Positions 24,732 through 35,148 are shown, counted from the stretch's first letter. The stretch: DNA of 64,000 nt from Lentisphaerota bacterium (GCA_015061575.1 SUWF01000001.1:1-64000); one strand, 5' to 3'. The notes: a model not told the origin generated them from the sequence alone. Made by a program: numbers and translations.

Positions 24732-27416
24732 ATGCTGAAAAAATCGTTGCTGCTTTTGCTGCTGGCTGCAGTTCTGCCGCTTCCGGCGGAGGTCGTTTTG
24801 GTGGAAAACGGTGTTGCTCAGGCGGGCATTGCCTTTGACAGCGAGTATAAAGAGCTTGCCAAATATGCTCAAATCCTGAGCGATTATGTGCAGAAAAGCT
24901 CCGGCGCAGCTTTGCCGTTGAATGGCCAAATGCCCAATACCATCAAGCTGCAGATCAAACCAGCTTTGCACAGCGATATCGAAGAATTCAGCTTTACTTT
25001 TCCCGATAAAAATACCGTCGTGATTTCCGGCGGCAGCGAAAACGGTTTGAAGTTTGGTGTCTATCGCTTTCTGGAAAAATATCTGGGCTTGCGGAGATTG
25101 TTTCCCGGCAAGCTCGGCGATCATCTGGTGGAGCATAAAACCATCACCGTTCCGGCTGAAAAGTACATTGATAAACCCGCTTACTTATCCCGCTATTTAG
25201 GCAGCGGCGCTTATACGCAAGATACCCGGGAGTATTACGACTGGGTGCGCAGTTTGGGGTCCAACAATCCCCGTATCTATATGGGGCACTACCTTTTTGC
25301 CCTGCTGCCGCAAGAAAAATATGGTAAGAGTCATCCGGAGTTTTACCCCGAATTCAACGGCAGACGGGTGGTTCCCCAGCCGGGCCAGACAACTTTTTGG
25401 CAGCCCTGTTTTACGGCGCCGGGACTGGCGGAGGTTTTGGCTGAAAATGCCATTGCCAAGCTGAAAAAAGGTTTTGATCAAGAAAATAAAAATGTAAAAA
25501 TTTCCTCCCGTGATCCCCGGCGCAAAACTGTATCGCTGGGGGTGAACGATGCCGGGGGTTACTGCACTTGTGCCAACTGCCGCAAGGTCAACGGCAGCCG
25601 GATCAACTACGCCGGGATACCCGATGCTGCCCCCGGCTACATAAAGCTTATCAACCAGGTTGCGGATCTGGTAACTGCTCAATATCCGGATTGCCGGATA
25701 CCTTTTCTGGCCTATGCGGCGGTGGCCGAGATCCCGCCCGGGACCGGCAAGCTCAACAAACGGCTGGTTCCGGAAATAACTTACGACAGTATGTACACTG
25801 CCGATCCGGTTTTGCGGGATAATTTCCGGAAAGTGTTTACCGCATGGAGCCGCAGTCTGGAAGAATTGGCGCTGGGGGACTATGTTTACGGCGAACCGTT
25901 TGTGCTGCCGCGCACCAACTTCAAGGCTTTTGCCGAGCAGGTGAGTTGGGCGTACAAGCACGGGGCACGCCACTACTACGGCGAGAGCTACCCGGGTAAA
26001 GAGTGGACGGAAGGGCCCAAACTTTATTTGCTCATCAAACTTTTGTGGGATCCGGCTGCTGACCGTCACGCCATTCTCCGGGATTGGTATATTTGCTGTG
26101 TGGGCGCCAAGGCGGCACCTTATCTGCAGAAATATTACGAAAATCTGGAAAAATTCTGGACGGAAGATGTTTTGAAAACTGCGTGGTTTCAGGAAAGACG
26201 GGTTTATCCGGCTTTTGGCAGTACCGCTTATCTGGAGGCGTATTCAGCTGAAAAACTTAACGAAAATGCGGAGTTGCTGAAAAAGTGCGCCCGTTTGGCC
26301 GAAACGCCTTTACAGAAAGCCCGTGCGGAGTATTTTTTACAGCTTTTTATGAAACGCAAAGGCGTGATCGAAGCTTTCTGGCAGGCGCAGGCGGTGCGGA
26401 AAAACGCCGCCAAGCTGGATTTTTCGGATCGTATATACTCGGCAAACTTCGATCCGCACCCCAAACATGTCAGCCATTGGCAGCGGGCCAAACGCAATGC
26501 CAAATTTTTGCGGGATAAAGTGGGCGGCACTGCGCACAGTGAATGTCTTTTGATCGATGCTGAAGGTTCTGTCACCGGACCATCACTTTATGAAGTGCGG
26601 ATCCCGGTGCAGGATAAACGATCTTTCCGGATTTCGGTAAAATGCCGGGCCGAAAGTGCTATCGGTTCTTCTGCCACAGTTGTTTTGCAAAGTTACTGGC
26701 GTACTCCTCAGGGCAAAATGCTCAGCAACACTTATCGGGTCATTGAGGCGTTGCCCAAACCTTATGATGACCATTGGCGGACGGTTACGGTGTACAATAC
26801 CACGCCCACTGATGGGGATTTGAGATTGTGCATAGGTCTGTGCGTTATGGGGGCAAGCAAAGGCAAGGTACGGTTTGACGATTTGACCGTCGATGCCACA
26901 CCTGTCCGGCTTTTTGAAGAAGAAAAGTATACTAAAACACTTTATGATTCGGCGTTTGAAACTGCCCGAAGCAAGTGGGCCTGCTGGCAATCCAATTCCG
27001 GTAAAGCCATAAAATTTGCCCGTACTGCCGCTGGCGGAGTGAATAACAGCGGTGCGCTGCTGGTGGATTCGGCCAATGATACGGAGCGGGCCGCCGGAAT
27101 ATACATAAAGACCATACCAATTGAGCCCGGAAGCAAACTGCTGGTCAGCGGGCAGGTGAAGCTTTCGGCCGACTGTTCAGCAGATGCCATCGGGCGTATA
27201 GAGATAGATTATCTGGATAGCAGCAAAAAATCCATTAAAACTTCCAGCCGGAAACATGCCGACTATCCGGCGGTACGGGATGGTAAATTCAGGCGGATAG
27301 CTTTTTTCAGCCAGGCACCTGAATCGGCTGCATATCTGAAAATATCGCTGGCAAGCCGCCGGGCCGCCCCCGGTCAAGTCTGGTTTGATGATATAAGCTT
27401 AAAAACTATCAAATAA
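24732..27416 (+). CDS. Secreted DUF4838 protein (GH67-like N-terminus), paralog 1
   Basis: 894-aa protein with a signal peptide (LKKSLLLLLLAAVLPLPAE). Residues ~25-140 resemble the small alpha/beta domain that precedes the barrel in alpha-glucuronidases and hexosaminidases (FSFTFPDKNTVVISGGSENGLKFGVYRFLEKYLG). Residues ~190-520 form the DUF4838 barrel: SLGVNDAGGYCTCANCRK, NQVADLVTAQYPDCRIPFLAYAAVAEIPP, ITYDSMYTADP, HYYGESYPGKEWTEGPKLYLLIKLLWDP. The CxC-x2-C cluster near 280 may bind metal. Two beta-sandwich modules (~560-725 and ~730-894) follow and look like carbohydrate-binding CBM4/16-like domains. The next gene is a clear paralog, 12 nt downstream. Catalytic activity of the family is not established to my knowledge. 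Confidence 0.75.
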   Translation: MLKKSLLLLLLAAVLPLPAEVVLVENGVAQAGIAFDSEYKELAKYAQILSDYVQKSSGAALPLNGQMPNTIKLQIKPALHSDIEEFSFTFPDKNTVVISGGSENGLKFGVYRFLEKYLGLRRLFPGKLGDHLVEHKTITVPAEKYIDKPAYLSRYLGSGAYTQDTREYYDWVRSLGSNNPRIYMGHYLFALLPQEKYGKSHPEFYPEFNGRRVVPQPGQTTFWQPCFTAPGLAEVLAENAIAKLKKGFDQENKNVKISSRDPRRKTVSLGVNDAGGYCTCANCRKVNGSRINYAGIPDAAPGYIKLINQVADLVTAQYPDCRIPFLAYAAVAEIPPGTGKLNKRLVPEITYDSMYTADPVLRDNFRKVFTAWSRSLEELALGDYVYGEPFVLPRTNFKAFAEQVSWAYKHGARHYYGESYPGKEWTEGPKLYLLIKLLWDPAADRHAILRDWYICCVGAKAAPYLQKYYENLEKFWTEDVLKTAWFQERRVYPAFGSTAYLEAYSAEKLNENAELLKKCARLAETPLQKARAEYFLQLFMKRKGVIEAFWQAQAVRKNAAKLDFSDRIYSANFDPHPKHVSHWQRAKRNAKFLRDKVGGTAHSECLLIDAEGSVTGPSLYEVRIPVQDKRSFRISVKCRAESAIGSSATVVLQSYWRTPQGKMLSNTYRVIEALPKPYDDHWRTVTVYNTTPTDGDLRLCIGLCVMGASKGKVRFDDLTVDATPVRLFEEEKYTKTLYDSAFETARSKWACWQSNSGKAIKFARTAAGGVNNSGALLVDSANDTERAAGIYIKTIPIEPGSKLLVSGQVKLSADCSADAIGRIEIDYLDSSKKSIKTSSRKHADYPAVRDGKFRRIAFFSQAPESAAYLKISLASRRAAPGQVWFDDISLKTIK

Positions 27417-27428
27417 AAGGGAGAAAAA

Positions 27429-30137
27429 ATGAAAAAACTCTGTCAAAAATGGTTGGTGCTGGCAGTTCTTGGCATGGCTTGCAGCTTTGCTTTGAACGCA
27501 GCGGATGAGTTTGTAGTGGTGGAAAACCATCAGGCCAAATGTTCGATCGTGGTGCCCGAAAACACAGCCCGGTACACGAAGTGGGCCAAAGCACTTGCCA
27601 AATATATCAAAGCTTCCAGTAAGGCTGAGCTGGCAGTCCAAAGCGGTTCGGCTGACGGAGCGGTGATCAAACTGCAGATCGATCCGGCCAAACACAGCGA
27701 TATTGAAGAATTCAGCTTCACTTTCCCGGATCAGAACACCATCGTGATTTCCGGCGGCTGCGAAAACGGCCTGAAATACGGGGTCTTCCGTTTTCTGGAA
27801 AATTATGTGGGATTGCGCCGTTTGTTCCCCGGCAAACTGGGCGATCATATCCCTGAAAATGCCACCATCAAAGTGCCCCGTAAAGAGCTGAAATGCCGTC
27901 CCAAGTACCTCTCGCGCTATCTGGGGACCGGGGCCTATAAAAACAATCCGGAATTTTATGACTGGAGCCGCAGTCTGGGCGCCAACAACCCCCGGATCTG
28001 GATCAGACACTATCTGGCGGAGCTGCTGCCGGTGGAAAAATACGGCCAGACCATGCCGGAGATCTACCCCATCCATAACGGCAAAAGAGTTTTGCCGGCC
28101 CCCAAACAGCATACCTTCTGGCAGCCGTGTTTTACGGAACCGAAAGTGGTGGATGCGCTGGCCGAAAATGTGATTGCGGAACTTTCGGACAACAAACGCA
28201 AGTACCCCAATATGGAGGTAAATGACAACGATCCCCGGTTGAAGACCATTGCTTTGGGCATCAACGATGCCGGTGGTTTCTGCGAATGTGAACGCTGCTT
28301 GAAAACTGTTCCGGAAAAACGCAACATGATCGGGAGCAAAGATTACAGCTCAAGCTACATAAAAATGATCAATCAGGTCGCCGACAAAGTTACCGCCACC
28401 CACCGTGATTGCAAACTGCCGTTTCTGGCTTATCACAGCGTGCTGAATCCGCCGGCGGATGGAGTCAAACTCAATCCGGCACTGGTTCCGGCCATTGCCT
28501 TTGACAGTATGTACACTGCAGACCCCGAACGCCGCAAAGAATACCGTGAGCTGGTGCAGAAGTGGAACGCTGCGCTGCCGGAACTGGGCGTGTGGGACTA
28601 CATCTGGGGCGGAGCTTACCTGGTGCCCCGTACTTTCAACAACATGATGACTGAGCATTTGCGCTGGAATTATGCGCATGGCATCAAGCACTATTATTCG
28701 GAATTTTCGCCCGGCAAAGATTGGACCGAAGGGCCCAAGGCTTATTTGATCATCAAAGTGCTGTGGGATCCCGATGTGGATAAAGATGCCATTCTTGACG
28801 ACTGGTTCAACTGCGCCGTCGGGCAGGAAGCTGCGCCTTATTACAAAAAGTATTTTGAAAATATGGAAAAATTCTGGACGCAGGATGTGCTCAGCACCAG
28901 CTGGTTCAAGGCAAGACGCGGTTATTCATCTTACGGCAGCAGCGGTTATCTGGAAGCGCTGCCGCTGGAACTGCTTGCCGAAAACGAAAAACTCCTTGAT
29001 GAAATGGTCGCCAAAGCCGGAACTCCGCTGCAGAAAGAGCGCGCCAACTACTTCCGCAAACTCTTTTTGGATCGCAAAGACCGGATCCTGGCTTTCAAGA
29101 ATAATATCGAAGTCAAGAAGAATGCCGCCAAGTTTGACTTTTCCAAGCTGCTTTATTCGGCAAACTTTGACCCGACGCCCAAAAACTTGAGCACTTGGCA
29201 GCGGGCAGGCCGCAAAGCTAAATTTTTCCGTACCGAAACCGGCGGTGTCGATCACTCCGCAGCGCTCGGTATTGATGCCGACGGTTCCGCCCGGGGCGGC
29301 GCATGTTATGAAGCCAGCATAAAAGTTACCGATAAACGCAAGTTCAAAGTGGTTGTGGATATGCGGGCCGATGGCGTGGAAAACAGTGCCAAGATCTATC
29401 TCTCCGTCCAATGGCGGAATATGAAAGGCAAGATGCTCAGCAGCGCTTACCGGGTGGATGATCCGCTGCCGCAGCCTTACGATAACTTCTGGCGCACTTT
29501 GACTGTGTATACTGAAACTCCTCCGCTGGATGAACCTTTGAAACTCTGTGTGGATACCGGCATAAGCAACTCTTTGCGGGGCAAAGTTTATGTGGATAAT
29601 ATCCGCATTTATACCACTTCGGATGTGATCAAAGATGTTGATAAGTACACGGTCAAACTGCTGAATCATAATTTTGATAAAAAACCGCTCCGCTGGGCCA
29701 GCTGGCAGCCGAAAGGCCATCAGATAAAATTTGTCAATATGCCCGGAGCCGGACGGGAAAATTCCGCAGCCATGGTGGCAGATTTCAGCAACGATAAATT
29801 TGCCAAAGGTTCCCGCGGCAATCTTATCCAGAATGTGAATGTAAAAAATGTCAGCAAAGTGCTGGTAACTGCGTGGGTAAAGATTTCGGATAAAGCCGGC
29901 AGCAACGCTTACGCCGGACTGGAGCTTGCGTTCAGAGATGCGGCCGGTAAAAAGATCGCCGCACCCAAAGCTCAGGCTGAACATCCGGCGGTGCGGGACG
30001 GCAACTGGCAGAAATTGCAGTTTACTGCCGATGTGCCGGCCAATGCTGAAAAAATGCAAATGGCGATTTCGGTACGCTATGCTGCTTCGGGTATGATCGC
30101 ATTTGATGATATAACAGTTTTGGGAATGCCGCGTTAA
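27429..30137 (+). CDS. Secreted DUF4838 protein (GH67-like N-terminus), paralog 2
   Basis: 902-aa protein with a signal peptide (WLVLAVLGMACSFALNAAD) and a strong ribosome binding site (AAGGGAG). It matches the preceding protein along its whole length: EEFSFTFPDQNTIVISGGCENGLKYGVFRFLE, LRRLFPGKLGDH, FWQPCFTEP, GINDAGGFCECERC, FDSMYTADPE, HYYSEFSPGKDWTEGPKAYL, and the same two C-terminal beta-sandwich modules. The cysteine cluster is kept as CECERC. This is an old tandem duplication, since the two have diverged visibly while the architecture is unchanged. They may attack related linkages or act together. Confidence 0.75.
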   Translation: MKKLCQKWLVLAVLGMACSFALNAADEFVVVENHQAKCSIVVPENTARYTKWAKALAKYIKASSKAELAVQSGSADGAVIKLQIDPAKHSDIEEFSFTFPDQNTIVISGGCENGLKYGVFRFLENYVGLRRLFPGKLGDHIPENATIKVPRKELKCRPKYLSRYLGTGAYKNNPEFYDWSRSLGANNPRIWIRHYLAELLPVEKYGQTMPEIYPIHNGKRVLPAPKQHTFWQPCFTEPKVVDALAENVIAELSDNKRKYPNMEVNDNDPRLKTIALGINDAGGFCECERCLKTVPEKRNMIGSKDYSSSYIKMINQVADKVTATHRDCKLPFLAYHSVLNPPADGVKLNPALVPAIAFDSMYTADPERRKEYRELVQKWNAALPELGVWDYIWGGAYLVPRTFNNMMTEHLRWNYAHGIKHYYSEFSPGKDWTEGPKAYLIIKVLWDPDVDKDAILDDWFNCAVGQEAAPYYKKYFENMEKFWTQDVLSTSWFKARRGYSSYGSSGYLEALPLELLAENEKLLDEMVAKAGTPLQKERANYFRKLFLDRKDRILAFKNNIEVKKNAAKFDFSKLLYSANFDPTPKNLSTWQRAGRKAKFFRTETGGVDHSAALGIDADGSARGGACYEASIKVTDKRKFKVVVDMRADGVENSAKIYLSVQWRNMKGKMLSSAYRVDDPLPQPYDNFWRTLTVYTETPPLDEPLKLCVDTGISNSLRGKVYVDNIRIYTTSDVIKDVDKYTVKLLNHNFDKKPLRWASWQPKGHQIKFVNMPGAGRENSAAMVADFSNDKFAKGSRGNLIQNVNVKNVSKVLVTAWVKISDKAGSNAYAGLELAFRDAAGKKIAAPKAQAEHPAVRDGNWQKLQFTADVPANAEKMQMAISVRYAASGMIAFDDITVLGMPR

Positions 30138-30174
30138 CTCCCGGCCGGAATTTATTTGAATGCGAGATAAAAGC

Positions 30175-32904
30175 ATGTTTTATAAGAGTATTTTATTAGC
30201 AGGAATGATATTTATGGCATTAGCAGAATCAGGATTGTCCGCAGAAAAACTTCACCTTTACCGTTTGCCGTATCCGGGCGCAGAAGATAAGTTTTACGAG
30301 AATAGTTCGCAGCTTTTTTACCTGCCTTTGAAGACCCGGCGGGCGGTGATGTCTCCGGCGCATCAGCGGTGGAAACCGGAAAATTTTTCAGCAAAAGTTT
30401 ACACTGCCTGGAACTCCCGGGGCTTGATGATCGCTTTTACGGTTCGTGACCGGCAGGCGCATAACAATGCAGTTTTGGCAAAGTTATGGAGCGAAGACTG
30501 TCTGGAAGTTTTTCTGGATCTGCGCAAGAAGCCCGAAGCTGATTACGATGGCGATGCAGTACACTTTGTGGTGGCGCCGCCGATTGCCGGTACTTCGGAA
30601 GGCCGGTTTTACGTCGTTAACGAACGGGATATGGGCAAAGATTTTTCGGCCGTAAGCTACCTTTTGCCCGATGGCTGGGGCGGCAAGATATTTGTACCGT
30701 GGTCGGCGTTTCCGGAGTTTGAGGCGGTACCGGGCAGCGAGCTGGGCTTGGGATTGCAGATCAGCGATGACTATGGACGCCCCAACAACAATCCGTTTTT
30801 CTTTGCGCAATATTTAACCTTTTGCAAAGGCCGCATGTCAAATAATGCGCATAATCTGCACCGTTGGGTGTTGAGCGAAAAATTTGCACCGTCCGCCGAA
30901 AATGACCTGGCCAATGTCATGGCTGTTGACGTGCCGAATCTTATGTTCAGCGGGCAGGTCGATGCCAACATTGTTATGGCGGAAGCTTTTGCAAAAATGG
31001 CATCCCATATCGACTGGGAGTGTGTGATCGCAGACCGGAAAATCAGTGGCACAGCTGCGCCGGATAAATTGTCTTTCACGCTGCCGGCAGGAGTTTTCGG
31101 GCGGGGTACAGTCAAGCTGAAAGTGTACGATGCGCAAAAACAGCTCCTCGGTGTACTGAATTTGCCTTTTGAACGGTTCAATGGAGAAGCTTTGCAGCAG
31201 CTGCAGCAGGATGTGAGCAGCTTGCTCAAAACAACCGATCTGAGCAAATTGGCCAAAGATTTTCCGGGCAAAGTGGCCGATTATTTTGGGTTGCTCAACA
31301 ATGTTGAACAGCTCAAACGAATGATTTTTCTGGAAAAAACCTCCGATATCGACCTGCTGGTAGACGAGATAAATCTGCGGATGCAATTGCTGCAGAATAA
31401 AACGCTGCAGACTGAAAATAACTTGTTCAAACTTTTGCAGATAAGTGCCGATCAGGATGCGCAACTATCGGTTGAATATCCGCGCTATCACCCCGATAAC
31501 AAGCGCCGCAACGATGCATTGATCAAATTCTACAGCGGTTCTGTTCCGCTGGCCCGGGTGCGGGTGACGGTCAATGAAAAATCTGCTGCCGACCGGCGTA
31601 AATGGATCCCGGCGGTGTACCGGCGGGAAATCATCCCGACCGAAAACAAGGAGCATTTGCTGTTCTTTTTTACCGTTGGCGGCAGTCACAACAAGTCCTA
31701 TTGGACTAATGCAAAGTCTTTGGATGGAGTCCGGAATATCGATGCGGCAGTCATTGCCGACAACGCTCCGGCTGACCATGCTCAGGCGGTTCGGGAATAT
31801 GCTGCCAAGCATAAGCTGCCGATCGTTAAAGAAGCTGATCTGAACAAAGGTATGCAAGTGCTTTACGCCGGCAGACCGGAAAAATCCAGCGCAATCGGCA
31901 AATTGCTGGATAAGACATTCAAGTTGGTTTGGACAACAGCCGGGCGTAACGATATGGTTCTGGAGCTTGCCGATGGCTTGATCGCCAATATCCGTTGTAT
32001 TTCCGCAGCAGGTTGTGAGTTGATCGCCGATGCGCTGACCGCCCGGCGGCCATTCACCCGTCAGGAAAATGTGTTACTGGCCAAGCTGGTGGCTGCTGAA
32101 CTGGCCAAAAGTTCGGTCAAACCGTGCAGTATACCCGATAATTGCGACCTTATGGCGGCCGATGTGCATTGCCACAGTATATACTCCGATGGATTGCTTA
32201 CGCCGTTGGGGGTGCTGGCTGCAGCGCTTTACAGTCAGATGGATTTTCTGCTTATAGCGGATCACGAAACGGCCGCCGGAGTACTTACTTTGCAGCAGAA
32301 ACTCCAGTCGTTCGGCTTTAAGTTTCCGTTGATCGCCGGTGAAGAAAGCTCTTTGCCGGACGGCCATTTGAACAGTTATCCGCTGACCGAATCGATACCG
32401 TTCGGGTTGAGTTTTGAAAAACTTATCCAGGCAGCTCATGCGCAGGGGGCGCTGGTGCAGTACAATCACCCTGCCACCTACAGCAACCGGCGGGATCTGC
32501 AGCTTAACGGCATAGCCGGCAGCGGGCTGGAAGCGTGGGAACACGAAATGCCGCCTTACGCCAAAAACTGGGCGGAGATCCCGGCGCAGATCGGTTCGTC
32601 AGATAATCACCATACGGCATTTCCGACCGAACGGACGATAACTTATGCTGCAAGCATGGATGGCAATGTGTTCAAAAATGCCGTCCGGAAGAAACAGACT
32701 GCTATGATCGATGCCGCATCTGAAGAATTTATCTATGGACCTGACGAACTCAAAGGTATGCTGCTGACAGCGTTGCAGGAGCCGGAAAAATATTTGCACA
32801 CTCCGCATTACCGGCGTTTGCAGAAGTTTTTGAACAATGCTGATATAGCCGGATTATTCAATTCAATGCCCGGTTACACCCCGATAGAGCGCGGATTGGA
32901 ATAA
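30175..32904 (+). CDS. Secreted CBM9-like / PHP-domain protein
   Basis: The track starts at 30160; I prefer the ATG at 30175 because it gives a clean signal peptide (FYKSILLAGMIFMALAESGLSAE). Residues ~30-225 look like a CBM9-type sugar-binding domain (VYTAWNSRGLMIAFTVRDRQ, WSEDCLEVFLDLRK, FVPWSAFPEFEAVPG, LGLQISDDYG). A helical middle region (~300-420) follows. Near 660 a PHP (polymerase and histidinol phosphatase) metallohydrolase domain begins: AADVHCHSIYSDGLLTP, FLLIADHET, LIAGEES, VQYNHPATY and IGSSDNHH. These supply the metal-binding His, Asp and Glu. PHP domains usually hydrolyse phosphoesters. Joining one to an extracellular sugar-binding module suggests removal of a phosphate-like group from a glycan, which is inference. 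Confidence 0.75.
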   Translation: MFYKSILLAGMIFMALAESGLSAEKLHLYRLPYPGAEDKFYENSSQLFYLPLKTRRAVMSPAHQRWKPENFSAKVYTAWNSRGLMIAFTVRDRQAHNNAVLAKLWSEDCLEVFLDLRKKPEADYDGDAVHFVVAPPIAGTSEGRFYVVNERDMGKDFSAVSYLLPDGWGGKIFVPWSAFPEFEAVPGSELGLGLQISDDYGRPNNNPFFFAQYLTFCKGRMSNNAHNLHRWVLSEKFAPSAENDLANVMAVDVPNLMFSGQVDANIVMAEAFAKMASHIDWECVIADRKISGTAAPDKLSFTLPAGVFGRGTVKLKVYDAQKQLLGVLNLPFERFNGEALQQLQQDVSSLLKTTDLSKLAKDFPGKVADYFGLLNNVEQLKRMIFLEKTSDIDLLVDEINLRMQLLQNKTLQTENNLFKLLQISADQDAQLSVEYPRYHPDNKRRNDALIKFYSGSVPLARVRVTVNEKSAADRRKWIPAVYRREIIPTENKEHLLFFFTVGGSHNKSYWTNAKSLDGVRNIDAAVIADNAPADHAQAVREYAAKHKLPIVKEADLNKGMQVLYAGRPEKSSAIGKLLDKTFKLVWTTAGRNDMVLELADGLIANIRCISAAGCELIADALTARRPFTRQENVLLAKLVAAELAKSSVKPCSIPDNCDLMAADVHCHSIYSDGLLTPLGVLAAALYSQMDFLLIADHETAAGVLTLQQKLQSFGFKFPLIAGEESSLPDGHLNSYPLTESIPFGLSFEKLIQAAHAQGALVQYNHPATYSNRRDLQLNGIAGSGLEAWEHEMPPYAKNWAEIPAQIGSSDNHHTAFPTERTITYAASMDGNVFKNAVRKKQTAMIDAASEEFIYGPDELKGMLLTALQEPEKYLHTPHYRRLQKFLNNADIAGLFNSMPGYTPIERGLE

Positions 32905-32943
32905 GTTATCAAGCTGAAAATTTTTCAGCAGAAAGAAGTTTTT

Positions 32944-35148
32944 ATGAATATTGAACGCAAGTGGCACGGTTACTGGATCAATGCCGGGCGCACGATGATT
33001 TCGCCCACAGATACGGTTTTGCCTGCACCTTATTTGCGGAAAACGTTCGTTTGTGATCAGGATCCGGAAAAAGCGGTGATTTATCTTTGCGGCTTGGGCT
33101 GGCATGAACTTTATGTGAATGGCCAAAAAGCCGATGACCGGGTGCTGGCTCCGGCGATAAGTCAGTTTGATAAACATGTCAACTATATTGAGTATGATGT
33201 AAAAAATCTGCTTAAAAAAGGTAAAAATGCCATAGCTGTTCTGTTGGGCAACGGTTTGTTCAACAGTCGGGTGCCTCAATGGAGTTTCGATAAAGCTCCC
33301 TGGCGGGATTTTCCTAAGTTGCTGTGTGATGTGGAAGTTGACAACCGGATCGTGGCGCAAAGCGATGCAAGCTGGAAAGTTCACGAAAGTCCTATAATTT
33401 TCAATGAGTTCCGCAATGGACAGATCTACGATGCCCGGCGGGAGGTAATAGGTTTTGCCGATCCGGAGCTTGACGACAGTAACTGGAATAATGCAGCTTT
33501 GTGTATGCCGCCCGGCGGCAGAGTGGTGCTGGAAACTCAGGAGCCATGTAAAGTCATGCAAAGTTATCCGGCAGTAAATAAGCGATATGTTACCTGTTGG
33601 GAATCGACCTATGATTTTGGCGTCAATCTTTCCGGCTGGTGCAAGATCAAAGTCAAGGGCCCCGCCGGAGCGTCAATGAAATTGACGTATGCAGAAAAAG
33701 TCGATCCGATTTCCGGTTTGATCAACACTGCAGAAATTGGTCCTTATGAAAATTTCGGTGCATTCCAAACCGATGAATATATCCTCAAGGGCGATCCGGA
33801 TGGCGAAGTTTATGAATCGACTTTTGCTTATCACGGTTTCCGTTACGCTCAATTCTGGAGCGCGGGCGATGTGGAGGTTTTGGATATATGTGCGCAATTT
33901 GTGCATACAGCTTTTGCCGAAAACGGCCGGTTTGAGTCGTCGCATGAGCTGCTTGATACTCTGCAGCGCAATACCCTGCAAAGTTATAAATCCAACTTTG
34001 TAGGGATTCCCACGGACTGTCCGCACCGGGAAAAAAACGGCTGGACTGGTGACGCAGCTATTGCTGCCGAGGCTGGTTTGTGGAACTTTGATATGGAAAA
34101 ATCCTACAGCCAATTTCTCCGGGTGCTGGCTGATACTCAGCGCCCCAATGGCCAGCTGCCGGGGATAGCACCAACCGGCGGCTGGGGATTTAACTGGGGC
34201 AGTGGCCCGGCGTGGGATAATTTACTCTTTGAATATCCGTATCAGGTATACCGGTTCTGCGGCAAAACTGAACTGATTGAAATGTATTATGATAATTTCA
34301 AACTCTATTTGGAATATTGCGAAAGCCGTTCACAAGATAATCTGTTGAACTTCGGGTTGGGGGACTGGTGCCATTGGAACCGGCTGGCGATCACTCCGGT
34401 GGAAGTTACTTCCAGCGGATACTATTATCAGAACGTATTGCGCACCGCATTTTTTGCCGAATTGCTGGGCAAAAGTGCCGATGCGGAAGCTTACCGGCTT
34501 TGGGCAGAAAATATCCGCAAGAGCTTTGTGCAAAAATTTGCCAATGCAGACGGTACTTTTGCTGACCGGGCGTTGACCGCTACGGCGGCAGCAATTTACT
34601 TCGGATTGGTCGAAGGTGCTGAGGCGGCCAAGAGTGCAGCTGCACTGGCCGGGCAAGTCAGGCAGGAGCATTATCACGCCAACTTTGGCATCATCGGGGC
34701 CAAATTCACGCCCCGGGTGCTGGCGGAATACGGCTATATCGATGATGCTTTCAAGCTTATTACCCAAAAGGAATTTCCCGGTTGGGGCTGGCAGGTGGAG
34801 CAGGGGGCGACTACGCTGTGGGAAACCTGGATCGGCAAAGATTCCCAAAACCACATTATGTTTGGTGATATATCTGCATGGATGTATCAGTATCTGGCCG
34901 GTATTCAGCCATGTATTGAGGCGCCCGGCTTCAAAAAGTTTGTTCTCAAACCCGGTTTTGCTGCCGGGCTTGATCATGTCAAAGCCAGCTATAATTCGCC
35001 TTACGGGGTGATCAAAAGTCAGTGGCAGCGGCAGGATAACCAAATCAAATGCGAGTTTGAAATTCCCCAAAACAGCACGGCTGATATTGTTTTGCCGGGA
35101 AAAACACTCAACGATGTTTCCGGCCGGATCGAAGCAATTGTTGGATAA
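32944..35148 (+). CDS. GH78 alpha-L-rhamnosidase
   Basis: 734-aa protein without a signal peptide, so probably cytoplasmic. The N-terminal beta domains carry the Bac_rhamnosid_N pattern (AVIYLCGLGWHELYVNGQKADDRVLAPAISQFDKHVNY). The (alpha/alpha)6 catalytic domain holds the GH78 hallmark TDCPHREKNGWTGDA with the candidate general acid Glu. GIAPTGGWGFNWGSGPAWDN and GWGWQVEQGATTLWETW (candidate general base Glu) come later. A C-terminal beta-sandwich ends in FEIPQNSTADIVLPG, also typical. The family hydrolyses terminal alpha-L-rhamnose from oligosaccharides. Start at 32944 has AGAAAG 9 nt upstream. It would act on rhamnosylated oligosaccharides after uptake, although no transporter is encoded nearby. 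Confidence 0.92.
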   Translation: MNIERKWHGYWINAGRTMISPTDTVLPAPYLRKTFVCDQDPEKAVIYLCGLGWHELYVNGQKADDRVLAPAISQFDKHVNYIEYDVKNLLKKGKNAIAVLLGNGLFNSRVPQWSFDKAPWRDFPKLLCDVEVDNRIVAQSDASWKVHESPIIFNEFRNGQIYDARREVIGFADPELDDSNWNNAALCMPPGGRVVLETQEPCKVMQSYPAVNKRYVTCWESTYDFGVNLSGWCKIKVKGPAGASMKLTYAEKVDPISGLINTAEIGPYENFGAFQTDEYILKGDPDGEVYESTFAYHGFRYAQFWSAGDVEVLDICAQFVHTAFAENGRFESSHELLDTLQRNTLQSYKSNFVGIPTDCPHREKNGWTGDAAIAAEAGLWNFDMEKSYSQFLRVLADTQRPNGQLPGIAPTGGWGFNWGSGPAWDNLLFEYPYQVYRFCGKTELIEMYYDNFKLYLEYCESRSQDNLLNFGLGDWCHWNRLAITPVEVTSSGYYYQNVLRTAFFAELLGKSADAEAYRLWAENIRKSFVQKFANADGTFADRALTATAAAIYFGLVEGAEAAKSAAALAGQVRQEHYHANFGIIGAKFTPRVLAEYGYIDDAFKLITQKEFPGWGWQVEQGATTLWETWIGKDSQNHIMFGDISAWMYQYLAGIQPCIEAPGFKKFVLKPGFAAGLDHVKASYNSPYGVIKSQWQRQDNQIKCEFEIPQNSTADIVLPGKTLNDVSGRIEAIVG

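Noticed and set aside
28926-30176. 416-codon minus-strand ORF opposite the second DUF4838 gene
   Set aside because: Shadow ORF. The sense frame matches its paralog along its full length.
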